Shown in pieces: positions 55,356-64,000 of a stretch of DNA of 64,000 nucleotides. Origin of the DNA: Verrucomicrobiota bacterium (GTDB lineage: Bacteria > Verrucomicrobiota > Verrucomicrobiia > Limisphaerales > JAHDYP01). Below the pieces are notes generated by a model. The model was not told where the DNA came from. It saw only the letters and a list, made by a program, of their open reading frames with translations, and did no database searches. Position 1 is the stretch's first letter; each line of letters starts with the position of its first letter. The DNA lies in assembly GCA_023383055.1 (NCBI GenBank), contig JAHDYP010000001.1, forward strand, positions 1 through 64,000. Direction: 5' to 3'. Both the position numbers and the translations under genes were made by a program.

Positions 55356-57284
55356 ATGAAAGCGCGGAACTCTCGACGGGAAGAACGGGCAACCCACGCC
55401 AACCCTTGCATGCGTGGAAGTCGGCGGCGGCCGAGCCGCCAATTCTCGCGATGGCTGTTGGTCGTTCTCGCGGTTCACTCCTGTTTCGCCGCGTCCTTCG
55501 ATCCGGCAACGAACACGGTCTTCGACGCGGGAGGGGCCTTGGAGACCCAGGCAGCGAATAGCTACGCGGCCGGTCCGGTGGATCAGTATCCTGGACCGGA
55601 CGAGGATTTCACGATCGAGGGCTACATTTTCATCCCGACAGAACACCGATACATCTCCGTTGGTGGATACTTGTTCTTTCGGGAGGGCTTCGCGGACATC
55701 TACATCAACAGTCCATTGCTCGAAAGCTACAAGTACCAGATCTTCTTTGGCGTTGCCACAGGTGAACCGAAGCAGTTTGAAGGGCCGCTGTTTGGCCGGT
55801 ACTGGCACGAGATTGAGAACGGTTGGCATCATTGGGCCTGCGTCAACGATTCGATCGCAGGAGAGCAGAGGATCTACCTTGACGGTGTGATCACACTTCC
55901 GGGCATTTGGCAGACTGTGACGCTCGGAAACATCACGCCTCCCCTCGATCAGGCGGTCATCGGAGGAAAACCGTCGAACAATGCCGAATGGGCTTGGGGT
56001 TTCTACTGGGATGAAGTGCGGGTTTCCCGGTCAGCGCGTTACTCAGGTAACTTCGACCCGCCCGCTCGAGCCTTTGCTCCGGACGCCGATACTGTCGCCT
56101 TGTGGCACTTCGATGAGCCGACAGGCGCGACCGAGTTCGACGACGCCTCGGGGAATGGATATACCTTGACCGGCGTCAACGGAGCGATGGGACAGCGCTT
56201 CGGCAACGCCTTGCCGATTACTGTCACCGTCGAACCGTTCAGCCAAACCAATAGCGCCGGGGCGACAGCCATCTTCAATGGCATCGTCGAAGGTGGCGAT
56301 CCCGTGAGCTACCAGTGGCAGAAAGACGGGTTGACGCTCATAGACGGAGGGAATATCGCGGGGGCAGTCGCTCCCACCCTCAACGTGTCAAACCTTACCA
56401 AGGCCGATGAAGGTGAATATACCCTGACTATCACAATTGAGACCGAGAGTTTCACGAGTGCCCCGGCGGTACTCGTGGTGCACCAACCGAACCGTGAGCC
56501 GCAGATCGTGTCCCCCGGTCCTCAGATTGTGCCGGAGGAGACGCTTTTTGAAATGACGCTCGACGTCATCGAATTGGATCCGGGGAGCCAGTTGGTTTTT
56601 AGCCTAGCCGGGGGCCCGCCGGACATGGTCGTCGATACCGCGAGCGGCAGACTCACCTGGACACCCACCGAAGAGCAAGGCCCATCGACCAACCTAGTGA
56701 CTGCGACGGTAATGGACGATGGCACACCACCCCTGAGCAACTCGGTCAGCTTCGTCGTCACCGTGCTGGAAAGCAACATGCCGCCTCGGCTGGAGGATCT
56801 GGATGCTGTGGCGGTTTGGCCGGGCGAGAGCATGAACCTGTCGTTGCACGCCGAGGATCCCGATTGGCCGGCCAACGACTTGGTGCTGACACTCATTGGG
56901 AACACACAAGGAGCCACCGTCCTCCCTGGTGGCGAGGGCTGGGCCACGTTTGAGTGGACCCCGGGAGACGAGGACGCTGGCACGAATTCCTTCACGATCA
57001 GGGTGGAGGACAACGGGTTACCGCCCATGTCCGATGAACAGACGCTTGTCGTGGTTGTGCGCCATCCCACCCGGGTGACACTCGAGCCAACAATCATCGC
57101 GGAGGGTGGAGTGGAATTGACGTTCACCGGAGACCCGGGCCGAACATACGTCCTGGAGATCAGCACAGACCTCGAAAACTGGACCACGCTCACGGACACG
57201 CTGGCAACGGAGCCACGGGTCACCATGAGCGACACTTCTCCCGCGACCGAGAGACAAAGATACTACCGTGTCGTATCACACTAG
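55356..57284 (+). CDS. Secreted LamG/Ig-like/cadherin-like multidomain protein
   Basis: Signal-like WLLVVLAVHSCFAA; LamG-like HHWACVNDSIAGEQRIYLDGV; Ig-like YQWQKDGLTLIDGGNIAGAVAPTLNVSNLTKADEGEYTLTI; two NR/NMPP-type repeats; C-terminal YVLEISTDLENWTTL...RQRYYRVV. Confidence 0.82.
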   Translation: MKARNSRREERATHANPCMRGSRRRPSRQFSRWLLVVLAVHSCFAASFDPATNTVFDAGGALETQAANSYAAGPVDQYPGPDEDFTIEGYIFIPTEHRYISVGGYLFFREGFADIYINSPLLESYKYQIFFGVATGEPKQFEGPLFGRYWHEIENGWHHWACVNDSIAGEQRIYLDGVITLPGIWQTVTLGNITPPLDQAVIGGKPSNNAEWAWGFYWDEVRVSRSARYSGNFDPPARAFAPDADTVALWHFDEPTGATEFDDASGNGYTLTGVNGAMGQRFGNALPITVTVEPFSQTNSAGATAIFNGIVEGGDPVSYQWQKDGLTLIDGGNIAGAVAPTLNVSNLTKADEGEYTLTITIETESFTSAPAVLVVHQPNREPQIVSPGPQIVPEETLFEMTLDVIELDPGSQLVFSLAGGPPDMVVDTASGRLTWTPTEEQGPSTNLVTATVMDDGTPPLSNSVSFVVTVLESNMPPRLEDLDAVAVWPGESMNLSLHAEDPDWPANDLVLTLIGNTQGATVLPGGEGWATFEWTPGDEDAGTNSFTIRVEDNGLPPMSDEQTLVVVVRHPTRVTLEPTIIAEGGVELTFTGDPGRTYVLEISTDLENWTTLTDTLATEPRVTMSDTSPATERQRYYRVVSH

Positions 57285-57407
57285 CATCCATCTCACGATC
57301 GGCGCCCATTGGAATGGCGAGTTACACCAACCTGCAGCCCTTGCCGGCGACTGTCAGTTGCCGGACCGGCGGGAACTCGTTTCTCAGGAACCACGACCCG
57401 CGGCTGT

Positions 57408-60400
57408 ATGAGCGCACCGCCATGCCATCCAGGTTTGAGAATACTCCTGCTGGGAGTGGCACTCCTGGCGCAACAGTTGGATTCGCATTCCGCGGCGCCC
57501 CACATCTCGATCGAGCTTTCCAACCCGCCGAACTTACGCGTCACGGGGGATGTTGGCCGGGTATACCAGATCCAAACGACCTCGCTCCTAGGGAACTCAT
57601 CCGAGTGGGAAGTCCTATTCGAGACGAAGTTGGAGCAGGCGACGCAGGGGTTCGCAGACCCCACTGCCTTCGGTGAGAGTCAACGTTACTACCGGGCGGT
57701 GCAGGTCGAGGCCGGTGAGCCCTCGTGGTTCGCTCCCATCGCCCTGAGCGGTGGAGAGATTTACCGGTATTACGCTGAAGAATCACAACTGGCAGCCACA
57801 TTGGTGGTGAACGATCGCAAGGACGGGATCTGGACCTGGCACGATCCGGACTTCGGCGACGCTATGTACCAGGTGAGACTGTGGTATGAGCGATCCGGCG
57901 CCGCGAGCGCCGCTATGGACATCCTCTTCCCGAGCTCGTTCATGGATCCCTTTGGGCGGCTCCAGTACCTCGCGTTGGATTTCACCTCCACCACCGGAGG
58001 TTCCTTTTCAGATGAGGATCCGGTGGTCACTTGGACGGGCACTTTTGAACGCGACGTTTCTCAGGTGGATCAAGATTTCGCGGTTGGAATTCCGAGGGCG
58101 GGCCAGACGTTCCGGTTTCTCAGTGAAGCGGCTGGCATTACATCGGAGAGCGTCCTGGTAATCAACGACGGACAAGCGGGGGTCTACATTCGAGGTGGCA
58201 ACGGCATCAACAGTGGCATGCACATCGTGGAAGTGGCCTGCCGTCGCCTGGGCCCGGCGGTTGCGCTCCTCGAGATTTGGGCTCATCCGTCCGAATTGTC
58301 CGGCGAGCTTGAGGTCCAGGAATTCACGCTTGTGTTCACCTCCCCGAGGGAAGGGTGGTTTTCGACGAAAGAAGACTCCACATGGACGGCGCGTACCGAG
58401 CGGTTCGAACTCGACGCCTTGGCAGTCAATCAACAGTTCGGCGGCGATGCCTTGCAGACCGGCGAAATCTATCGCTTTCTGGAAGACAATCCGGGCGCGG
58501 ATGTTGAATCGCTGCTGGTCGTGGAAGCCGAGGACGTTGGCGACTGGGTCGAAAACCTGAATACACCTGAATTGGGGCTCTCATTTCAGGTCGTCGAGTA
58601 CTATCGGCTCGGGCCAGCCTGCGCCATCCTGCAAATCGGTGATGCCGGTGACCCCTGGCTCGATCCCGCTCTCGGTTACATCATGGTTTTCACCTCGGAT
58701 CATGGAGGAATGTACCGCAGAATCGACGGCATCGGAGCGGCCCCTGGCACAGCGCCCTTTGAAGGGACTTTTGAGCGCGACCGATCCCTTGTGAACCGGG
58801 AAATCACCAGCGAGTCACTACAAGCCGGGGAAATCTATAGATTCATTCGTGGAGCGGGAGAAATCATGTCGGAAAGCACTCTGGTGGTTCAGGACTCACA
58901 GAGCGGACTCTGGATCGATGACGAAGCACCGACGGCGGACCCTGCATTCCAGGATGTCAAGATCCGCTATTACCGCTGGAGTCCGTTTGCTGCTCGACTC
59001 GAGCTGCTTTTCACTTCCAAGGACGGCCTCTTTGCGCGAACTGAAGGCATTGAGCTCGTTTTTACGTCCGCCGAGGGCGGTGCGTTTGGCGAGGGTGGTG
59101 CGTTTGGCGATGTCTGGCTGCCTTCCCCTGACCATGGCAGCTTTCACCGTGATTTGTCGCTGGTGGGCATGGATATCGCCAGCGCCGTGTTGCAGGCCGG
59201 GGAGAAGTATCGATTCGTGGAGGAGAACGCCGGCATCGAATCGGAGTACGCGCTCCTCATCACAAGCGACCGAGAGGGGTTGCTGGTTGGCCACGACTCG
59301 TCCTCTGCCGGTCGGTCGTCGGTCAGGAACGTCAGGTTTTGGTACGAGAAGGCAGGTCCGCTGAGAGCGTTTCTGGATGTAGTCATTCCCGCGACCGAGT
59401 TTACGAGCGAGGAAATACTGCGGTTCGAGATGCTGTTCAGCACCCAACACGGCGGTCGTTTCCAGTCGGAAGACGATCGCACGATCTCGACCCGGGTCGG
59501 AACATTCGAACGCGACTCGACCATGGTGGAGCGCGAGATTACCGGCACGGCGCTGCAGCCGGGCACGACGTATCAGTTCGTTTCGGAGCTCACCGGTATC
59601 GAAACCACCGACAGCTTGTTGGTGACCGGTTTGCAGAGTGGCATTCTGATTGAAGATCCTGACGACCCTGGCGGAGGAGTTCATGATGTAACGTTGGACT
59701 ACGAGCGGCTGGGGGCATGGCATGCGCAATTGACTGTGGTCATCCCTGCCTCCGACCTTTTCCCGGATGGCGAGACGAACACGATCGTCCTGATCTTCAC
59801 CGATGCCGAGGGAGGCTTGTTCGAGTCTCAGAACTCCTTCGGATCGATAGAATATGGGAGCTTCAGTCGGAACCTGGAAATGGTTGGACGTGAAATCGTC
59901 GGCGTAGCGTTGCGGCCTGGCGAAGCTTACGAGTTCAAGTTCGAGGGGGCCGGGTTCCCGTTAACCGGTGTGTTGCAGGCAACTGGCAGCCAGAGCGGAA
60001 CCTGGATGGGAGCTTTAGGACAGGACCTCGATGAGTGGTTTGAGCGGTTTGGGGTCTTCGACGAGGTTGAGCTGATCTACCAGCGTCAAGGTCCGTGGAC
60101 TGCGAATCTGGAAGCGGTATTTCCAGTCGGCGGCACATCCTCCGAAGGGAAGAGAGCGCTGATGGCCCTGATTTTCACGGGCGAGGACTGTGGCACGCTA
60201 GTGATGGATTTTGACTTCTGGGCGGTGCCTCAGACGGCCACCTTCAAGCGCCATCTATCAGCGGTGGGCGTGGACACTGCAGCGCCGGAGTTATTGCCGG
60301 GGCACACCTACCGATTTGTGGCCGGTACGGATGAGTTTCCATTCGAGGCGTCGCTCAGCATTGCCAGTCAGGCGAGCGGGTCGTGGACCGAAGACTCGGC

Positions 60401-60632
60401 GCTGGGGGATGTCAGCGGCGAAGTGGATTTGTACTACGAGCGCTTGGGACCGTGGAATGCACGGGTGGTTGTCAATTTCCCTCCGCCAGTTGAATTCCCC
60501 GAAGGCCGAATTGCAAATCTCCTGATGGCGTTCCTCTCACCCGCCGGCGGCCTGTTGGAAGGTTTCATTGAGGACGCGGTCATTACGTGGGGTCTGCAGG
60601 GCAGATTCGAGAGAACTTCGATTCAACAATGA
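57408..60632 (+). CDS. Large secreted protein of eight ~120-aa tandem repeats
   Basis: Signal-like LRILLLGVALLAQQLDSHSAA; repeats opening with GExYRF at about 57741, 58097, 58455, 58822, 59193, 59555, 59912, 60297. Confidence 0.8.
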   Translation: MSAPPCHPGLRILLLGVALLAQQLDSHSAAPHISIELSNPPNLRVTGDVGRVYQIQTTSLLGNSSEWEVLFETKLEQATQGFADPTAFGESQRYYRAVQVEAGEPSWFAPIALSGGEIYRYYAEESQLAATLVVNDRKDGIWTWHDPDFGDAMYQVRLWYERSGAASAAMDILFPSSFMDPFGRLQYLALDFTSTTGGSFSDEDPVVTWTGTFERDVSQVDQDFAVGIPRAGQTFRFLSEAAGITSESVLVINDGQAGVYIRGGNGINSGMHIVEVACRRLGPAVALLEIWAHPSELSGELEVQEFTLVFTSPREGWFSTKEDSTWTARTERFELDALAVNQQFGGDALQTGEIYRFLEDNPGADVESLLVVEAEDVGDWVENLNTPELGLSFQVVEYYRLGPACAILQIGDAGDPWLDPALGYIMVFTSDHGGMYRRIDGIGAAPGTAPFEGTFERDRSLVNREITSESLQAGEIYRFIRGAGEIMSESTLVVQDSQSGLWIDDEAPTADPAFQDVKIRYYRWSPFAARLELLFTSKDGLFARTEGIELVFTSAEGGAFGEGGAFGDVWLPSPDHGSFHRDLSLVGMDIASAVLQAGEKYRFVEENAGIESEYALLITSDREGLLVGHDSSSAGRSSVRNVRFWYEKAGPLRAFLDVVIPATEFTSEEILRFEMLFSTQHGGRFQSEDDRTISTRVGTFERDSTMVEREITGTALQPGTTYQFVSELTGIETTDSLLVTGLQSGILIEDPDDPGGGVHDVTLDYERLGAWHAQLTVVIPASDLFPDGETNTIVLIFTDAEGGLFESQNSFGSIEYGSFSRNLEMVGREIVGVALRPGEAYEFKFEGAGFPLTGVLQATGSQSGTWMGALGQDLDEWFERFGVFDEVELIYQRQGPWTANLEAVFPVGGTSSEGKRALMALIFTGEDCGTLVMDFDFWAVPQTATFKRHLSAVGVDTAAPELLPGHTYRFVAGTDEFPFEASLSIASQASGSWTEDSALGDVSGEVDLYYERLGPWNARVVVNFPPPVEFPEGRIANLLMAFLSPAGGLLEGFIEDAVITWGLQGRFERTSIQQ
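57741..60629 (+). repeat. Eight diverged tandem coding repeats, period ~356-385 nt
   Basis: Conserved skeleton GExYRF ... ES.LVV.D...G.W ... Y.R.GP..A.L ... L.FTS..GG.F ... G.FERD.S.V.... Confidence 0.8.
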
Positions 60633-60711
60633 AAGCTCCCCAAGCCACACAGAATCCCGGGCTGCCATGGGGCGCTCTTTACGCGCCAGCCCCGACAGAC
60701 ATCTCATCTAT

Positions 60712-61218
60712 ATGATAACGTCAATGAATGCTAACACACGCTCTAGGCGATACCATACTACGACCGGGCTTATAGGCCTTGTACTTATGGCTAGTTGTGC
60801 TACAGGGCCAAGGCCTTCGCCCAGCCAACTCCCCGTGGTGTCATCCGACAAGGCGCTGATCTATCTCTACCGTACGGGCAGTGTTGCCGGCGCTGCGACG
60901 GCTTGGAAAGTCTACGCCAACAACAGGCACATCGTCAGCCTCGAAAATTCAGGCTATTACCCTTATTTCACCGAACCAGGCCGAATCACATTTGCAAAGA
61001 AGATGCAGGTCAATCCGCTTAATGTTGGTGTGGTTTCCCTCACCGACCCGAAACTGAATGTACTGACCCTGGACGCCGCAGCAGGTGAGACTTATTATGT
61101 CAGGTTCAAGCTTGGACTCGGCAAAGTCACCATGGAGCAAGTCACAGCGGAGGTCGGGCTCAACCAGGTCATCAGGTGTGGCTTGCTTAGGGGAGTTGAG
61201 GTCACCGCCGAGGAATAG
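60712..61218 (+). CDS. DUF2846-like lipoprotein
   Basis: Lipobox LMASC; DKALIYLYRTGSVAGAATAWKVYANNRHIVSLENSGYYPYFTEPG...YYVRFKLGLG. Confidence 0.72.
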   Translation: MITSMNANTRSRRYHTTTGLIGLVLMASCATGPRPSPSQLPVVSSDKALIYLYRTGSVAGAATAWKVYANNRHIVSLENSGYYPYFTEPGRITFAKKMQVNPLNVGVVSLTDPKLNVLTLDAAAGETYYVRFKLGLGKVTMEQVTAEVGLNQVIRCGLLRGVEVTAEE

Positions 61219-61297
61219 TTGTCGTTGAACATCCCCCCATGATGGCTGCTAAGTCAACCCGGCACTATAAGGCAAGCGAGGCGATAGCACTGACATT

Positions 61298-62302
61298 ATG
61301 AAGCGGTGCATCAATTGCGGAACAATAGCAGACAATCGTGTGCTTTACTGTTCTCACTGCTTCGAATCGCACTTCACGTTCAATGACCATGATGCGACGC
61401 ATTGCATTACCATTCAGTCCAATCGTAATGAGACTGCTAAGGTGGACACGCTCGCAAAGCCTGAAGTAAGGAATATCAAGGAACCCTCCGATAAGCCACG
61501 CGAGATAGACCATGAACTTGTACCCGGGATAACCGGAACACTTCAGACCCGTCTTGCCACACCACGGTTAGTTCTAAGTATGTGGGCATTCGTAGCCGAG
61601 GTCTTTACGATTGTCCAGGGTCTCTTTTACGTTGTTCTTCTTGGATTCGGTCTCTGGGTCCTTCAGACATATGGCAAGTTTCGCAATGGTGATCGTGTGT
61701 CTCTTCGCCACTTGCGGACAGTATTCCGATGGACGACACTCTTGGGTTTTCTTACGTGGACTTTCAACAACAGTCAGATCTCAGCATCCACGCCTATGTT
61801 TGCGGCTGCGTCGGTGGTTGTGGTTCTTCATCTGCTCACGTTTGCTTATTATGACCGGTTGCACCGCTTTGGGCATCTGCATGTCAAAGCTTCTGCGCAT
61901 TGTGTTTATGCACTTCTGGTCATGTGGCCGCTCTTCACGATTCTCTTCCTGGTATATATCTGGTCTCGGCAAGTGCTTACGGTCATGCCACTTATGTTGC
62001 TCCTTTTCCTCACACTGACATCCCCAGTTCCTGGTTTCATTCTCGGTTTGCTAGCAGCCGCGTCCCTCAGTTGCTGTTGGCGGCTCGGGCTTGGCACACA
62101 TGAACTACAGGCTGCTGCTAAAGAGCATGGGAAGGTTTTCCAGTGCCCGGAGTGCGGTCACAGCGTTGCACTGGCGTGGTGGGATGGTCGCATTAAGAAA
62201 TGCCCTGCGTGTCGGAAGGACGTGCCAGTTCCGGATCACGAAGCCGTCTCCAGCACGGATGCTGAGCAACGTGTACCACCGGCAGATGGGACAATAAGAT
62301 AA
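61298..62302 (+). CDS. Polytopic membrane protein flanked by N- and C-terminal zinc ribbons
   Basis: MKRCINCGTIADNRVLYCSHC; several TM segments; FQCPECGHSVALAWWDGRIKKCPACRK. Confidence 0.72.
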   Translation: MKRCINCGTIADNRVLYCSHCFESHFTFNDHDATHCITIQSNRNETAKVDTLAKPEVRNIKEPSDKPREIDHELVPGITGTLQTRLATPRLVLSMWAFVAEVFTIVQGLFYVVLLGFGLWVLQTYGKFRNGDRVSLRHLRTVFRWTTLLGFLTWTFNNSQISASTPMFAAASVVVVLHLLTFAYYDRLHRFGHLHVKASAHCVYALLVMWPLFTILFLVYIWSRQVLTVMPLMLLLFLTLTSPVPGFILGLLAAASLSCCWRLGLGTHELQAAAKEHGKVFQCPECGHSVALAWWDGRIKKCPACRKDVPVPDHEAVSSTDAEQRVPPADGTIR

Positions 62303-62358
62303 CACCGTGATTTCATAGGCCTGAACCCTATCGACCGGAAGGCTCGAGGAGCGCAACA

Positions 62359-63594
62359 ATGGACGTTAGCAACGCATCAACCGCCCAGGAGGAACTAAGG
62401 CATTGGCAAGAGGAGTATCCAGTGGCTGAACTGGCATACAGGCCTAGCGGCAGGACCACTGCGTCCGCCGTGGCGGTGATGGTCTTCGGGGTTCCATTTG
62501 CAGGACTTGCCTCTCTCGCTGTTGGCATCGCCGCAGGTCTACTCGCCGCCTTAGTGACTGGACTGTTCGGTGGTGTGATCATGTGGTTTTCTCGCCGAGT
62601 GCCTGGGCTTCGGAGTATCGCAGAGAGCCACATCAGCCCCTCCGTGATATTTATCGGGGGTGCGGTATCTGTCGTAGTGGGTGCAGTTGCCTGCGGTTGG
62701 GCGATGGGCACATTGATCGCAGCGCTTGGGCGCGTTGGCAGGAACAGGAGTGCCTATACGGTGGGAGCGATAGCTGCCATTTCTACTTTTCTGTTCCTCT
62801 TCTTTGGGCTGTGGGAGGGAAACATGAGGTACAATCCGGACTTTCCCGAGCTACTGCGCGGGTGGCTGGGGAGTCTTGTCGGCGTTATTTATGCAGGCAT
62901 CGGGGCCGCAATAGCGGCGAAAACGGGATCCTCAAGTGTCTTAGAGTTCTACTTCTGCGAGGACTGCGACCTTTTTATGACACCGCACAAATGGTGCATA
63001 ACGCGAGGGTCCATTCCGGTCGTTCGAATGGCTCTCAGTTGCTCTGGTGATTTTGACCGCGAAAAGGTGCAGATAGAGAAGCACGGGCCTGGGAGGATCC
63101 GCCTCACGAGATGCACACAATGTAGTAGAGGGTACATAGACCTACACATTCACTTCTCTGCTTCGTGGAAGGAGGGAGAGGCGAAGCCTTCAATCACATC
63201 TGAGTGGTTGACCGGATCCAGACATCTCGACGCCCTTGAGGCGGAGCGATGGGCTCAGGTGTTGGCCCAAGCCAAAGAGGGGTCTGTGGCACGGGAAGCA
63301 GAGAAGGAAAGCCGAACCAATCAGGAGCTTCACGAGCTTGCCGGAAGTACGAAAGATGAGCTCAAAGCCGAGTACGTTGATGCGTGCGAAGACCGGAGAC
63401 GGCTAATCAGTCGCCATTTTCGTGACAAAGGATGGGGCAGTCCAGTCGACCGCATACCATGCACGAAGTGCGGGGCAATGGTATTGCCGGAAACAGCGAG
63501 AGCTACAGGCGGACTCTGCATGCCATGTCATAAGAATGGCGAGCAGATTTCAGAGAATCGCAGTCTGAAAGGCCCGTGCAGCACCCTCGACTGA
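62359..63594 (+). CDS. Membrane protein with cytoplasmic zinc-ribbon region
   Basis: Four TM-like segments; YFCEDCDLFM...C; CTQCSRGYIDLHI; C-terminal CTKCGAMVLPETARATGGLCMPCHKNG. Confidence 0.7.
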   Translation: MDVSNASTAQEELRHWQEEYPVAELAYRPSGRTTASAVAVMVFGVPFAGLASLAVGIAAGLLAALVTGLFGGVIMWFSRRVPGLRSIAESHISPSVIFIGGAVSVVVGAVACGWAMGTLIAALGRVGRNRSAYTVGAIAAISTFLFLFFGLWEGNMRYNPDFPELLRGWLGSLVGVIYAGIGAAIAAKTGSSSVLEFYFCEDCDLFMTPHKWCITRGSIPVVRMALSCSGDFDREKVQIEKHGPGRIRLTRCTQCSRGYIDLHIHFSASWKEGEAKPSITSEWLTGSRHLDALEAERWAQVLAQAKEGSVAREAEKESRTNQELHELAGSTKDELKAEYVDACEDRRRLISRHFRDKGWGSPVDRIPCTKCGAMVLPETARATGGLCMPCHKNGEQISENRSLKGPCSTLD

Positions 63595-64000
63595 GTGATT
63601 CGGCCGGATAGAAGCCGACTGGCGCCAGCCCGCTCTTTGCAGTCTCGCGTGATCTCAGACCTTTTTCGAGTCGCCGGATGCCTCGAATCGCGGCACCCTC
63701 CAAGAGACGGAGGCCTTTAACGCGTTGTGCCCGTGCAAGCCCTCAGCACTTCGAGAGTGGATGCGCGAGGTTAGCCGCAGGCGACTGCAGCGCCGCCGGG
63801 CACAGACGGTAGGGCGCATCGGAATCCTCGAGCACGGGTTCCTGGGTTAGCCGATGCGGGCCGAAGGATTTGCTCATCGCCAACTGGCCGTGACGTGGGG
63901 GGTGACGCACAGCCGCCGGATGCTTGCCCGCCTCAGCAAAAGAACGAACCCAAGAGCCCTGCTGCAGGTGGCGTAGACAGCAACAACGACTCAACAGCCG

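Noticed and set aside
63743-63994. 83-aa minus-strand ORF near the window end
   Set aside because: No recognisable domain, could be a truncated fragment; insufficient evidence.
1-64000. tRNA, rRNA, CRISPR array, transposase or integrase genes
   Set aside because: None recognised when reading intergenic regions and the ORF set; a tRNAscan/Infernal/CRISPR search would be needed to exclude them fully.

Overview
High-GC chromosomal window, most likely from a Verrucomicrobia/PVC-group bacterium. The lineage call is inferred from the DUF1549/DUF1553-DUF1501 pair, Tat-exported Gfo/Idh/MocA proteins, an H-X9-DG prepilin and the futalosine menaquinone gene mqnE. From left to right it encodes: a PSD1 cytochrome/DUF1501 pair; a sugar ABC ATPase and permease; a Gfo/Idh/MocA protein; an EamA transporter; a hemerythrin-like protein; a glycosyltransferase; a serine hydrolase; a prepilin-like protein; an epimerase and amidase; ubiX-ubiA-mqnE; a LOG protein; an acyl-CoA dehydrogenase with an ETF-QO-like protein; an exported methyltransferase; and a translationally coupled hemE-hemN-hemG-hemH-usp operon. 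The most notable feature is at 31.7-43.0 kb on the minus strand: six c-type cytochromes with 45 putative heme motifs plus an outer-membrane beta-barrel. It resembles a complete inner-membrane-to-outer-membrane electron conduit, with an ImcH-like 7-heme NapC/NirT protein, two CbcL-like multiheme/cytochrome-b fusions, an OmaB-like octaheme and a porin, and it sits next to the heme operon. A staphyloxanthin-like carotenoid cluster follows (two CrtI/CrtN-type desaturases, a CrtQ-like glycosyltransferase, a CrtO-like acyltransferase). The right end is more accessory in character: an FHA gene interrupted by an in-frame stop, a palindrome-rich noncoding gap, a secreted LamG/Ig protein, a 1.07-kDa-residue-scale secreted protein built of eight ~120-aa repeats, and two zinc-ribbon membrane proteins in visibly less GC-rich DNA. 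I also found a 40-aa conserved-looking ORF (MGDKSPKS...) absent from the ORF track. No rRNA, tRNA or CRISPR was recognised. All family assignments come from reading motifs; no searches were run.
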